Shown: positions 8,877-17,296 of the stretch, in pieces
Layout of the letters: the number at the start of each line of letters is the position of its first letter
How positions within the stretch are numbered: the first letter of the stretch is position 1
NCBI GenBank assembly: GCA_006226495.1
Contig: SBGU01000056.1
Location: 147,294 to 211,293 of the forward strand
Origin: Alphaproteobacteria bacterium
Lineage (GTDB): Bacteria > Pseudomonadota > Alphaproteobacteria > Sphingomonadales > Kordiimonadaceae
DNA length: 64,000 nt
Direction: 5' to 3'
Program-made: the position numbers and the translations under genes
The notes under the pieces: model-generated
The model's database searches: none
Seen by the model: the letters and a program-made list of their open reading frames with translations, nothing else
What the model was told of the DNA's origin: nothing

Positions 8877-10427
8877 ATGCTGTTTCGTCATTTGCTGTTT
8901 ATTGTTGCGCTCATGGGCCTCGTCCAGGCCGGACCTGCCCGCGCTGAACCAGGCGATGCCCATCTGCAGGAGGCGCTGGACGCCCTGCAGGAGGGCCGTT
9001 TTCGGGTTGCCGACGACCTGATCAACCAGTTGATAGCGGACACCCAGCCGACCCCGCCCTACCTGGTCTATTATTCCGCGCAAGCCGCATTCGGGCGCGG
9101 CCAATACAGGCGCGCCAAAGGGCTGGTGAACGACTATCTGGGCCGCCCGCCAGCCGATCTTCTGTATGTGGATGAAGCAAAGGCCCTTGCGCTCAAGATC
9201 GAGGCTGCGCTGACCGCCTTTGCGACATCGGACCAGGCAGCCTTCGAATTTGCCCGCAAGCAGCACACGATCTTTGCCTATGCCGCCTACCGGGACCAGT
9301 ATCCCGACGGCGACAATATCGCGAACGCAGATACGTTCAGTTTCCAGCGTGCCAAGGAACTGAACATGGAAGCATCGTACCAGCGCTATGTCGCCTACTG
9401 GCCCGAAGGCCAATATGTGCGTGAAGCCACCCGCGCCGCAGACACCGCCTCGTTCCGGCAGGCGCGCCAGCAGAATACCATCATCAGTTACCAGACCTAC
9501 CTGAGCGACTATCCCGCCGGCCAGTTTGTCGACCAGGCCAGCCAGCGGCAGGAATCCCTGGCCTATTATGCCACAACGCGGGACGGGTCTGTTGCCGCCT
9601 TCAAGGCATTTCTGGCGCAATATCCGAAAGGGGCCAACCGGGCCAATGCCCTGAAGGCGCTGGAAGCCGCCCAGAAGCTGGCGCCGCAGCGCGACCTGAC
9701 CGGGCCGACCGTCACCATCCAGGCCGGCATCCTGGCGCGCGGCAAACCCATGCCCAAAGCCGCATCACAGGCGGCACGGCTGGTTGAAATTCCGGGCCCC
9801 TTCATGGCCATGGCCTATGAAGTGACGTTCGACCAGTGGGATGCCTGCGTGGCCGATGGCGGCTGTGGCGGGTATCGCCCTGCCGACATGGGCTGGGGCC
9901 GCATCTCGCGCCCGGTCATCAATGTTGGCCGCACAGATGTGGACGGCTTCATCGCCTGGTTCAATGCCAAATGGAAAGCAGCGGGCGGCACCGGCCAGTG
10001 GCGGCTGCCCAGCGAAACCGAATGGACCTACATGGCGCGCGGCATGAATGCGCAGGTATCCATGCAACGGGCCACGCTTGAAAATGCGCGCGGCAACTGC
10101 GCGCAATGTTCCGACAGTTCGGACCCGCAGGCCACCAACCCCGTCGGCGCGCTGGCTCCCAACAGCTTCGGCCTCTACGACATGCTGGGCAATGTGGGCG
10201 AATGGGTTGCAGACTGCTGGCTGGACAGCTTCATCAATGCACCGTCCGACGGCAGCCCCTGGATACAGGACGGTTGCGACACCGGCACCGTGCGCGGCGC
10301 CACCAACAGCTCGACCCCCGTGTTTTTTGCCGTACAGGCGCGCCAGCCGGCCGATTGGGACCTGCGGTCCATGGCGGTCGGTTTCCGGTTGGTGATGTCC
10401 CTGCCGCCAGCGCCTAAAAAGAACTGA
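8877..10427 (+). CDS. Exported FGE-fold (SUMF1) protein with N-terminal repeats
   Basis: This encodes 516 residues with a signal peptide (cleavage near AGPARA). Residues about 110-265 contain four degenerate repeats of about 35 residues with the pattern F-x2-A...Y-x2-Y-x4-YP-x-G, similar to TPR-like envelope proteins. The C-terminal half is a formylglycine-generating-enzyme fold (EVTFDQWDACV, WRLPSETEWTYMARG, GLYDMLGNVGEWVADCW, VRGA, VGFRLV). The paired cysteines that sulfatase-activating FGE carries near its C terminus are not seen, so sulfatase activation is unlikely. A binding or other modifying role is more plausible. It is followed by a strong terminator. Confidence 0.85.
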   Translation: MLFRHLLFIVALMGLVQAGPARAEPGDAHLQEALDALQEGRFRVADDLINQLIADTQPTPPYLVYYSAQAAFGRGQYRRAKGLVNDYLGRPPADLLYVDEAKALALKIEAALTAFATSDQAAFEFARKQHTIFAYAAYRDQYPDGDNIANADTFSFQRAKELNMEASYQRYVAYWPEGQYVREATRAADTASFRQARQQNTIISYQTYLSDYPAGQFVDQASQRQESLAYYATTRDGSVAAFKAFLAQYPKGANRANALKALEAAQKLAPQRDLTGPTVTIQAGILARGKPMPKAASQAARLVEIPGPFMAMAYEVTFDQWDACVADGGCGGYRPADMGWGRISRPVINVGRTDVDGFIAWFNAKWKAAGGTGQWRLPSETEWTYMARGMNAQVSMQRATLENARGNCAQCSDSSDPQATNPVGALAPNSFGLYDMLGNVGEWVADCWLDSFINAPSDGSPWIQDGCDTGTVRGATNSSTPVFFAVQARQPADWDLRSMAVGFRLVMSLPPAPKKN

Positions 10428-10437
10428 TACCAAAACA

Positions 10438-10466
10438 GAAACGGGGCCAAGACGGCCCCGTTTCCA
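10438..10466. terminator. Bidirectional terminator between convergent genes
   Basis: Stem ACGGGGCC/GGCCCCGT with a 5-base loop, and T-rich flanks on both strands. It lies between the stops of the FGE-fold gene and the leftward symporter gene. Confidence 0.8.
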
Positions 10467-10487
10467 TTCCTGACCCTGCGCCTGTGG

Positions 10488-12263
10488 CTAGTGATCGCTG
10501 GCAGCGGCGGCGCCTGACGGCACGCGGATATCCTCGACCAGCGCCTGCACACTTTCAGGCGGTGGCGCGGTGAAGCGGGCCACAAGGGCCGCGATGCCGA
10601 AGTTGATGAACATGCCCACCATGCCAATGCCTTCGGGCGAAATGCCGAACAGCCAGTTGGCGGCCACATTGTCTTCAGGCGCCACGAACTTGAACCAGGC
10701 GATATAGACAAGGGTGAACACCAGGCCCGCCAGCATGCCGGCCATGGCCCCCTGTTTGTTCATGCGCTTCGAGAAAATGCCCATCATGATCGCGGGGAAC
10801 AGCGACGCTGCGGCAAGACCGAAGGCAAAGGCCACCACCTGCGCCACAAAACCCGGCGGATGGATGCCCATGTACCCCGCGACCAATATGGCAATGGCCG
10901 CCGCGATGCGCGCCGCCCGCAATTCCTGCCGATCCGAAATGTCGGGCATGAAGCTTTTCTTGAGAAGGTCGTGGCTGACCGCGGACGAGATGACCAGCAA
11001 CAAACCGGCGGCGGTGGACAGGGCTGCGGCGAGGCCACCCGCGGCCACAAGCGCGATCACCCATGCCGGCAATTGCGCAATTTCAGGGTTCGCGAGCACC
11101 ATGATGTCGCGGTCGACATAGACCTCGTTGCCGGTATCGGTCGTACCGTTGCTTAGCAGGCGTTCGCCGTTTTCGCCGCGCGCCGTGTCGTCAAACGCTG
11201 GCGCGCCCGCAAACGGCGGGCCGGGGCGGTACTGCACCTTGCCGTCGCCGTTTTTGTCGCGCCAGGCGACAAGACCGAGGTTTTCCCAGTTCTTGAACCA
11301 TTCAGGCGTTTCCGCATAGGGCGTTTCGTTCACTTCCTGAATGAAATTCAGGCGTGCGAAAGCCCCCACGGCAGGCGCGGTCGTATACAGAAGGGCGATG
11401 AACACCAGCGCCCAACCGGCTGACGTGCGCGCGTCCGACGCCTTGGGCACGGTGAAGAAGCGCACAATCACATGCGGCAGGCCGGCAGTGCCGACCATCA
11501 GGGCGGCCGTGATGGCAAACACATCGATCACGGATTTGCTGCCGTCCGTATAGGCGGTAAAGCCAAGATCCACGAGCGCGCTGTCCAGCTTTTCCAGGAC
11601 CGAAAGGCCGGACCCGTCCGCCACCGTGGCGCCAAGGCCAAGCTGCGGCACCGGATTGCCGGTAATCAACAGCGAAATGAAGATCGCGGGCACGGTATAG
11701 GCAAAGATCAGCACACAATATTGTGCCACCTGGGTATAGGTGATGCCCTTCATGCCGCCGAGCACGGCATACAGGAACACAATGCCCATACCGATCACGA
11801 CGCCGAGGTCGATATCCACTTCCAGGAAGCGGGAAAACACGATACCGACACCGCGCATCTGGCCCGCCACATAGGTGAAGGAAATGAAGATCAGGCACAG
11901 CACCGCCACAAAACGGGCGGCGTCGGAATAATAGCGGTCGCCAATGAATTCCGGCACCGTGAACTTGCCGTATTTGCGCAGGTACGGCGCGAGAAGCAGC
12001 GCCAGCAGCACGTACCCCCCGGTCCAGCCCATCAGGTACACCGAACCGTCATAGCCCGAAAAGGCGATGATGCCGGCCATTGATATGAAAGAGGCCGCGC
12101 TCATCCAGTCGGCGGCGGTGGCCATGCCGTTCACCACCGGGTGCACGCCGCCACCGGCGACATAAAATTCCTTGGTGCTGGCCACCCGCGACCAGACGGC
12201 GATGCCGATATACAGAAGGAACGAAAGCCCGACGAAAGTGTAGGTCAGCAATTGTGCGTCCAT
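10488..12263 (-). CDS. Sodium:solute symporter, large subunit (VC_2705-type)
   Basis: About 591 residues from the ATG at 12261-12263, chosen because GAGGGGG precedes it; the frame is open 29 codons further upstream. It has the many hydrophobic helices of the SSS family, starting LLTYTFVGLSFLLYIGIAVW and including AADWMSAASFISMAGIIAFSGYDGS. It is related to the acetate permease ActP. The small DUF4212 subunit lies 10 bp upstream, which is the diagnostic pairing of this subfamily. It should import a small organic acid with Na+. The extra loop around DKNGDGKVQYRPG resembles a Ca-binding turn. The substrate is not determined. Confidence 0.9.
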   Translation of the reverse strand: MDAQLLTYTFVGLSFLLYIGIAVWSRVASTKEFYVAGGGVHPVVNGMATAADWMSAASFISMAGIIAFSGYDGSVYLMGWTGGYVLLALLLAPYLRKYGKFTVPEFIGDRYYSDAARFVAVLCLIFISFTYVAGQMRGVGIVFSRFLEVDIDLGVVIGMGIVFLYAVLGGMKGITYTQVAQYCVLIFAYTVPAIFISLLITGNPVPQLGLGATVADGSGLSVLEKLDSALVDLGFTAYTDGSKSVIDVFAITAALMVGTAGLPHVIVRFFTVPKASDARTSAGWALVFIALLYTTAPAVGAFARLNFIQEVNETPYAETPEWFKNWENLGLVAWRDKNGDGKVQYRPGPPFAGAPAFDDTARGENGERLLSNGTTDTGNEVYVDRDIMVLANPEIAQLPAWVIALVAAGGLAAALSTAAGLLLVISSAVSHDLLKKSFMPDISDRQELRAARIAAAIAILVAGYMGIHPPGFVAQVVAFAFGLAAASLFPAIMMGIFSKRMNKQGAMAGMLAGLVFTLVYIAWFKFVAPEDNVAANWLFGISPEGIGMVGMFINFGIAALVARFTAPPPESVQALVEDIRVPSGAAAASDH

Positions 12264-12273
12264 GTCTGCCCCC

Positions 12274-12579
12274 TCAGTCTTCGACGCCGAACTGGCGGTC
12301 AAGCCGGCGCATGCGCCGGGCATAGATGAAGATGAGCGCCACAAACACATAGATGGAGCCCTGCTGTGCGAACCAGAAGCCCAGCTTGAAGCCGAACAGG
12401 CTGAAACCGTTCAGCCAGTCTTCGAGCAAGATGCCGAAACCAAAGGATACGATGAACCAGATGGCCAGCAGTTTGCCCAAAAGCGACAGGTTGGCGCGCC
12501 AGTAGGCGCGGCGCTGTTCGGCGGTGATGGATTGGCCGGTAGGGCCCTGGCCGTCTGGCCGGGCATTCAGGTCGGTCAT
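12274..12579 (-). CDS. Sodium:solute symporter small subunit (DUF4212)
   Basis: This encodes 101 residues with two membrane helices (LSLLGKLLAIWFIVSFGFGILL and GFWFAQQGSIYVFVALIFIYA) and the conserved ending ARRMRRLDRQFGVED. It is the standard companion of the large subunit immediately downstream and is probably needed for assembly or activity of the transporter. The two genes are separated by 10 bp and form one leftward operon. Confidence 0.92.
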   Translation of the reverse strand: MTDLNARPDGQGPTGQSITAEQRRAYWRANLSLLGKLLAIWFIVSFGFGILLEDWLNGFSLFGFKLGFWFAQQGSIYVFVALIFIYARRMRRLDRQFGVED

Positions 12580-12708
12580 GATTGATGCTCCCCCACATCT
12601 GAACCGTCAGATTTTCTTCCCGTTCGCCAGCAAACAGGATTATCGGGCAAAGCTCAAGCCCCGAGGGAATTTACCCCGGGTCAGACATTAACGATTTTGG
12701 GCAATGAA

Positions 12709-12784
12709 TGGTGGTCGGTATTGGGCTCGAACCAACGACCTCCCCGATGTCAACGGGACGCTCTACCAACTGAGCTAACCGACC
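12709..12784 (-). tRNA. tRNA-Val (anticodon GAC)
   Basis: Read leftward it folds as a complete 76-base cloverleaf. The acceptor stem is GGTCGGT/ACCGACC, the D arm is GCTC-AGTTGGTA-GAGC, and the anticodon loop is TTGACAT (anticodon GAC, valine) with a T.G closing pair. The T arm carries GTTCGAGC and the variable loop is normal. The 3' CCA is encoded in the DNA. Confidence 0.96.
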
Positions 12785-12980
12785 GTACCATTTCATGGAT
12801 GCGGGCCCGCCTTGGCGGGACGGGCGTTGTTTACACTGACCACGCGGGCCGCGCAAGATTAAATTTGCGTCTTCGGCACGGGCGGCGGACAGGCCACAGG
12901 TCGGCCGCAAACGCATGACCAAGCCCGGTTTTCGCAACAAGGACGGTGACTTGCCCCCGGAAAGCCGCTAGGCTTTCAGC

Positions 12981-13907
12981 ATGAACCACAAGCCGCACAG
13001 CGCAGACGAGGCCCCGCCGCCATTCCTGCACCACCCGCCCGCAGGTGCGCCGACCCCGTTCATCTTTGCCGTGCCGCACAGTGGCCGCTATTACCCGCCC
13101 TCGTTCCTCAGAAGCGCGAAGCTGGAGCTGAATACCCTTCGGCTGAGCGAAGATGCCTTTGTCGACAAGCTGTTCGAGCCGGTGCCCGCACTGGGCGCAA
13201 CCCTTTTGGTGGCCACCCACGCGCGCTCGTACCTGGACCTGAACAGGGGCGCGACCGAACTGGATGCCGGCATGTTCAACCCGCCGCTTGATGCGCGGGA
13301 GCTGTATGTCAGCCACCGGGTGAAGGCGGGCCTGGGCATGATCCCGAAACAGGTGGCAGAGGGCCTGAATATATATGACGGCCTGTTGCCGGCCCGCGAG
13401 GCCCTGGCCCGGGTCGAGGGTGTGCACCGCCCCTATCACGACAAGCTGCGGACGCTGCTGGACGCGCGCCGGCGCAGTTTCGGACGCGCCGTGCTGGTGG
13501 ACTGCCATTCCATGCCGTCCGACAGCGGCTTGCCGCAAAAGCGCCGGGGCCGCGCAGCATTGCCCGGCCCCGATATCGTGCTGGGCGACTGCTGGGGCAC
13601 CGCCTGCGGGCGCGAACTTTCCGACATTGCCGAAGACATGCTGGTGCGTGCGGGTTTCAGCGTGCGGCGCAACGTGCCTTATGCGGGTGGTTATATCACC
13701 CAGCATTATGGCAGCCCGGGTGCGGGCATCCATGCCCTGCAGATCGAGATCAACCGTGCCCTATATATGGACGAGGAAAAACTGCTGCCGCTGGACGGAT
13801 TCGCAGACGTCAGCGCGCGCCTGATGCAGTTTGCGACCAATTTTGTCCAGCATGCGCTCAGGTATTTCCCGACTGTGGGGGACGAACTGCCCCGGGCCGC
13901 AGAATAG
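12981..13907 (+). CDS. N-formylglutamate amidohydrolase family protein
   Basis: This encodes 308 residues. It matches the FGase/HutG family: FAVPHSGRYYPPSF near the N terminus, YLDLNRGATELD, VDCHSMPS and IHALQIEINRALYMDE. The family hydrolyses N-formylglutamate to glutamate and formate at the end of one histidine-degradation route. No hut genes are adjacent, so histidine degradation is not supported by context here; related substrates are possible. The protein is cytoplasmic, with no signal peptide. A strong terminator follows 38 bp after the stop. Confidence 0.9.
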   Translation: MNHKPHSADEAPPPFLHHPPAGAPTPFIFAVPHSGRYYPPSFLRSAKLELNTLRLSEDAFVDKLFEPVPALGATLLVATHARSYLDLNRGATELDAGMFNPPLDARELYVSHRVKAGLGMIPKQVAEGLNIYDGLLPAREALARVEGVHRPYHDKLRTLLDARRRSFGRAVLVDCHSMPSDSGLPQKRRGRAALPGPDIVLGDCWGTACGRELSDIAEDMLVRAGFSVRRNVPYAGGYITQHYGSPGAGIHALQIEINRALYMDEEKLLPLDGFADVSARLMQFATNFVQHALRYFPTVGDELPRAAE

Positions 13908-13944
13908 CGTTTCCACACGCACACCCGTCAACCGCCAGAATTTG

Positions 13945-13969
13945 AAAGCCCCGGATTTCCGGGCTTTTT
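13945..13969 (+). terminator. Rho-independent terminator
   Basis: GCCCCGG-ATTT-CCGGGC followed by TTTTT, downstream of the N-formylglutamate amidohydrolase gene. Confidence 0.85.
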
Positions 13970-14197
13970 GCCCTTGAAGAATGCCGTTTCAACAAATGTT
14001 GCAAACCGTATCGGCGGCTAATTCAATTGTGCTTATTTTGCCACAATAGTGAAACAAACTTGCAAAATTCACCATCCGCACCGCTTTTCGGCCTTCCCCT
14101 TCAAGAAGCTTCTGCCGCTATAGTGACCTTGCGTGGCCCCTATATCACTGGGGGGGTGGCTGCGCCTCATTGATAAATCAATCAAACGGAGGGTTTT

Positions 14198-16816
14198 ATG
14201 GCTAACATAAAACACTCTCTCTGGGGCGCCTCATGCATTGCCATCGCAGCTACCACCACGACCGGTGTAGCTGCCCAGGAGAGTCAAGATACATCTGCAG
14301 CCGCTTCCATTGAGGAAGTTGTCGTAACCGGTTCGCGCCGTGCAGCGCGTTCAGCAGCAGACACGCCGGCACCTGTCGACGTGATTTCGGGGGACGATTT
14401 CGCCAACCAGGGTACGGGTGACATGTCGGACATGCTCCGCACTGTCGTACCGTCCTATAACGTCAACGCGATGCCCATCAACGACGCGTCGACCCTTATC
14501 CGCCCGGCCAACCTGCGTGGCCTGGCGCCTGACCAGACCCTCGTTCTGCTGAACGGCAAGCGGCGCCACCGCGCTGCGGTCATCACCTTCCTGGGTGGCG
14601 GCCTGTCGGACGGCGCACAGGGCCCGGACATCGGCGTTATCCCGTCGATCGCGCTGAAGCGCGTTGAAGTGCTGCGCGATGGTGCATCCGCACAATATGG
14701 TTCCGACGCCATTGCCGGCGTGATGAACTTCGTGCTGCGCGACGACAGCGAAGGCGGCAGCTTCCAGGCCAAATGGGGTAAAACCTACGACGGCGGCGGC
14801 ACGCAGAAACAGCTTGCGGCCAACGTGGGCCTGCCTGTCACCGACGACGGTTTCATGAACATCAGCGCCGAATGGCGTGAAGCCAGCCCGACCAGCCGTT
14901 CTGTCCAGCGCGACGACGCTGCGGGCCTGATTGCCGGCGGCAACACCGACGTCAAGGACCCGGCCCAGGTCTGGGGTACGCCGGAAGTGCGGAACGACTG
15001 GAAAGCCTTCTTCAACTTCGGCATCCAGGCGACCGAAAAAGCCGAACTTTATGCCTTCGGCAACTATGCCGAGCGTGAAGTGGAAGGTGGCTTCTTCTAC
15101 CGCAACCCCGATACCCGCGCCGGTGTGAACACCGCCGATGGCGGCGTGACCCGCCTTGTCGGCGACATGGACCCCTATGACGGCGTTACCTGCCCGGGCG
15201 GCATCAACTTCGCCACCGGCGAGATCGACAACCCGCTGGTCATCGGCTCCGACACCGAAGCCGACATGATGGCGCAAATCGCTGCCGACCCGAACTGCTG
15301 GGTCTTCAACGAAATGTTCCCCGGTGGCTTCACGCCGCAATTTGGCGGCAACCTCAATGACGCGGCGATCGCGGTTGGTGTCCGCGGCGAGCTGGACAGC
15401 GGCCTGATGTATGATGTCAGCGCCCATGTCGGCCGCAACCAGGCTGATTTCTTCATCCTGAACACGGTGAACCCGAGCCTGGGTTCTGCCACGCCGAACG
15501 ATTTCGACCTGGGTTCCTACATCCAGCTTGAAAAGAACTTCAACGCCGAAGTGTCCTACCCTGTTGAAATCGGCCTCTATTCGCCGCTCAACATCGCGGG
15601 TGGTTTCGAATGGCGTGAAGAACAGTTCGAAGCCCGCACCGGCCAGCCGGAATCCTTCGAAGCCGGCGTTCTTGCCGCACCGATCGATATCGACGGCCTC
15701 GGACCGATGGACCCGATCTCGCAGGGCTTCGGCATCGGCGCCAACGGTTTCAACGGCTTCAGCCCGCAGGTTGCCGGTTCGTGGGACCGCACCAACATTG
15801 CCTTCTATGTCGACATGGAAGCCGACGTGACCGAAAAACTGGTCCTGGGTGCAGCCCTGCGCTGGGAAGACTTCTCTGACTTTGGCTCGACCACCAATTT
15901 CAAGGTGTCCGGCCTCTATAAATTCAGCGATGCCTTCCGCCTGCGTTCGAGCTATTCGACCGGCTTCCGGGCACCGACCCCGGGCCAACAGCAGGTTGTG
16001 AACATCTCGACCGTGTTCGAGAATGTGGACGGCGTGCTTCAGCTTGCCCAGCGCGGCACGATCCCACCGACCAACCCGATCGCCCAGGCCAAAGGTGCGG
16101 AAGCACTGGGCCCAGAAAAATCGGACAACTTCTCGGTTGGTTTTGTGGCCGATGTTGGTGCAGTCAACGTCACCGTCGACTATTTCAACATCAAGCTGAA
16201 AGACCGGATCACCCAGTCCGCTTCGCAAACCCTGACCGCACAGGAACGGTCTGACCTTCTGGCTTCCGGCATCACCTTTGCCGCAGACCTGCAGGCCTTC
16301 CGCTTCTATGTGAACGACTTCGACACCAAAACCGAAGGTATCGACGTTGTGGCCACCATCCCGCTCGACCTGTTCGAGGATGGCACCACCCAGGTTGCGT
16401 TCGCCGGTAACTATACCAAAACCAAGGTAACGGATTTCGATCCGAACACCCTGGATAGCTGCCGTGTGCAACTGCTTGAAGAAAACCTGCCCAACTACCG
16501 CTTCAACACCACCTTCTCGCATGCGACCGACAAATGGCGCATGCTGGCCCGCGGTAACTATTATGGCAGCTATTTCGAAGCACACCTTGATGCCTGTGAC
16601 CTGCCGATCAACGCAGGTTCGGAAATCACCTTCGATGCGGAAATCGGTTACAACGTCATGGAGAACCTCGAAGTCTCCATCGGGGCCGAAAACCTGTTCA
16701 ACAACTACCCGGACGTGAACCCGTGGGGCGGTGTTGCAGGTGCCAAGTATCCGGTGACCTCGCCGATGGGCTTCAACGGCGGCTTCTATTACGTCCGCGC
16801 GCGCTACAGCTTCTAA
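14198..16816 (+). CDS. TonB-dependent receptor
   Basis: This encodes 872 residues behind a GGAGGG ribosome-binding site. A signal peptide (cleavage near VAAQ), TonB box IEEVVVTGSRR (about 38-48), and plug domain (LRGLAPDQTLVLLNGKRRHRA, RVEVLRDGASAQYGSDAIAGVMNF) are followed by a long barrel ending in an aromatic residue (RYSF). It should import an unidentified large or scarce ligand across the outer membrane. Codon use is strongly biased toward preferred codons, suggesting high expression. It is transcribed alone between two terminators. The upstream 290 bp is AT-richer and must hold its promoter. Confidence 0.93.
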   Translation: MANIKHSLWGASCIAIAATTTTGVAAQESQDTSAAASIEEVVVTGSRRAARSAADTPAPVDVISGDDFANQGTGDMSDMLRTVVPSYNVNAMPINDASTLIRPANLRGLAPDQTLVLLNGKRRHRAAVITFLGGGLSDGAQGPDIGVIPSIALKRVEVLRDGASAQYGSDAIAGVMNFVLRDDSEGGSFQAKWGKTYDGGGTQKQLAANVGLPVTDDGFMNISAEWREASPTSRSVQRDDAAGLIAGGNTDVKDPAQVWGTPEVRNDWKAFFNFGIQATEKAELYAFGNYAEREVEGGFFYRNPDTRAGVNTADGGVTRLVGDMDPYDGVTCPGGINFATGEIDNPLVIGSDTEADMMAQIAADPNCWVFNEMFPGGFTPQFGGNLNDAAIAVGVRGELDSGLMYDVSAHVGRNQADFFILNTVNPSLGSATPNDFDLGSYIQLEKNFNAEVSYPVEIGLYSPLNIAGGFEWREEQFEARTGQPESFEAGVLAAPIDIDGLGPMDPISQGFGIGANGFNGFSPQVAGSWDRTNIAFYVDMEADVTEKLVLGAALRWEDFSDFGSTTNFKVSGLYKFSDAFRLRSSYSTGFRAPTPGQQQVVNISTVFENVDGVLQLAQRGTIPPTNPIAQAKGAEALGPEKSDNFSVGFVADVGAVNVTVDYFNIKLKDRITQSASQTLTAQERSDLLASGITFAADLQAFRFYVNDFDTKTEGIDVVATIPLDLFEDGTTQVAFAGNYTKTKVTDFDPNTLDSCRVQLLEENLPNYRFNTTFSHATDKWRMLARGNYYGSYFEAHLDACDLPINAGSEITFDAEIGYNVMENLEVSIGAENLFNNYPDVNPWGGVAGAKYPVTSPMGFNGGFYYVRARYSF

Positions 16817-16841
16817 GCCCGCGCAGGCACAATCATGGGAA

Positions 16842-16867
16842 GGGCGCTCCGCACGGGGCGCCCTTTG
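16842..16867 (+). terminator. Terminator of the TonB receptor gene
   Basis: GGGCGC/GCGCCC stem with an 8-10 base loop, followed by a short T tract (TTTGT). It lies 26 bp after the receptor stop. Confidence 0.65.
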
Positions 16868-17011
16868 TCATTCCGCCAGCCGCCGGCGTCCCGGTGCAAA
16901 AGTTGTTTCTTGCTCGAAACAAGCCGCAGGCTGCCAGCATTGTAACGGCAGCGCATTTCGGTACGGTCAACAAATGATCTGGCGGGCGGCCCGATACGAT
17001 AGGCCCGGCAC

Positions 17012-17093
17012 AAAAAAAGAGGCCACGCAACAGCGTGGCCCAGGCTCAGGGAGGAAACGCCCACGGAGGGCATTAGCGGGGGCTACCCGCCAA
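17012..17093 (-). ncRNA. Candidate small RNA (about 80 nt, three stems, anti-SD loop)
   Basis: In the 480-bp gap 16817-17296, the leftward strand carries a complete sRNA-like unit. Promoter TTGGAA-N17-TATCTT (17099-17127) is followed by stem GCGGG/CCCGC, stem GCCC/GGGC with a TCCGT loop, and an unpaired TTTCCTCCCTGAG stretch. It ends in terminator GGCCACGC/GCGTGGCC with seven T residues at 17012-17018. The CCTCC motif is complementary to ribosome-binding sites, as in several alphaproteobacterial trans-acting sRNAs. No credible protein is encoded. The transcription start (about 17092-17093) is inferred from the promoter. Confidence 0.6.
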
Positions 17094-17098
17094 TTACT

Positions 17099-17127
17099 AA
17101 GATAAAAGCTTCGGACCCAAATTCCAA
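17099..17127 (-). promoter_or_regulatory. Promoter of the sRNA candidate
   Basis: -35 TTGGAA at 17122-17127 and -10 TATCTT at 17099-17104, separated by exactly 17 bp. Each matches the sigma-70 consensus at four of six positions. Confidence 0.45.
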
Positions 17128-17157
17128 GTGCAGCATAGGTCACGAAACGTTGAAAAA

Positions 17158-17177
17158 GACTTAAAAGCACTTAAGTC
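17158..17177. promoter_or_regulatory. Inverted repeat GACTTAA-N6-TTAAGTC
   Basis: Perfect 7-bp arms around AAGCAC. It lies 31 bp upstream of the -35 of the sRNA candidate and 120 bp upstream of the LpxH-like gene. It resembles a CtrA TTAA pair but the spacer is six, not seven. It may be an operator for the sRNA. Confidence 0.35.
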
Positions 17178-17296
17178 ACTCGTACATATACAAATTTTCT
17201 GCAACACTTTAGGACGATATTCGCGCATAAGTGTAATTTTTCTGCCCCGCAAGCGCGAATCATACTGTTGCCCAAAAGCGACTCATCAAACTTTTT

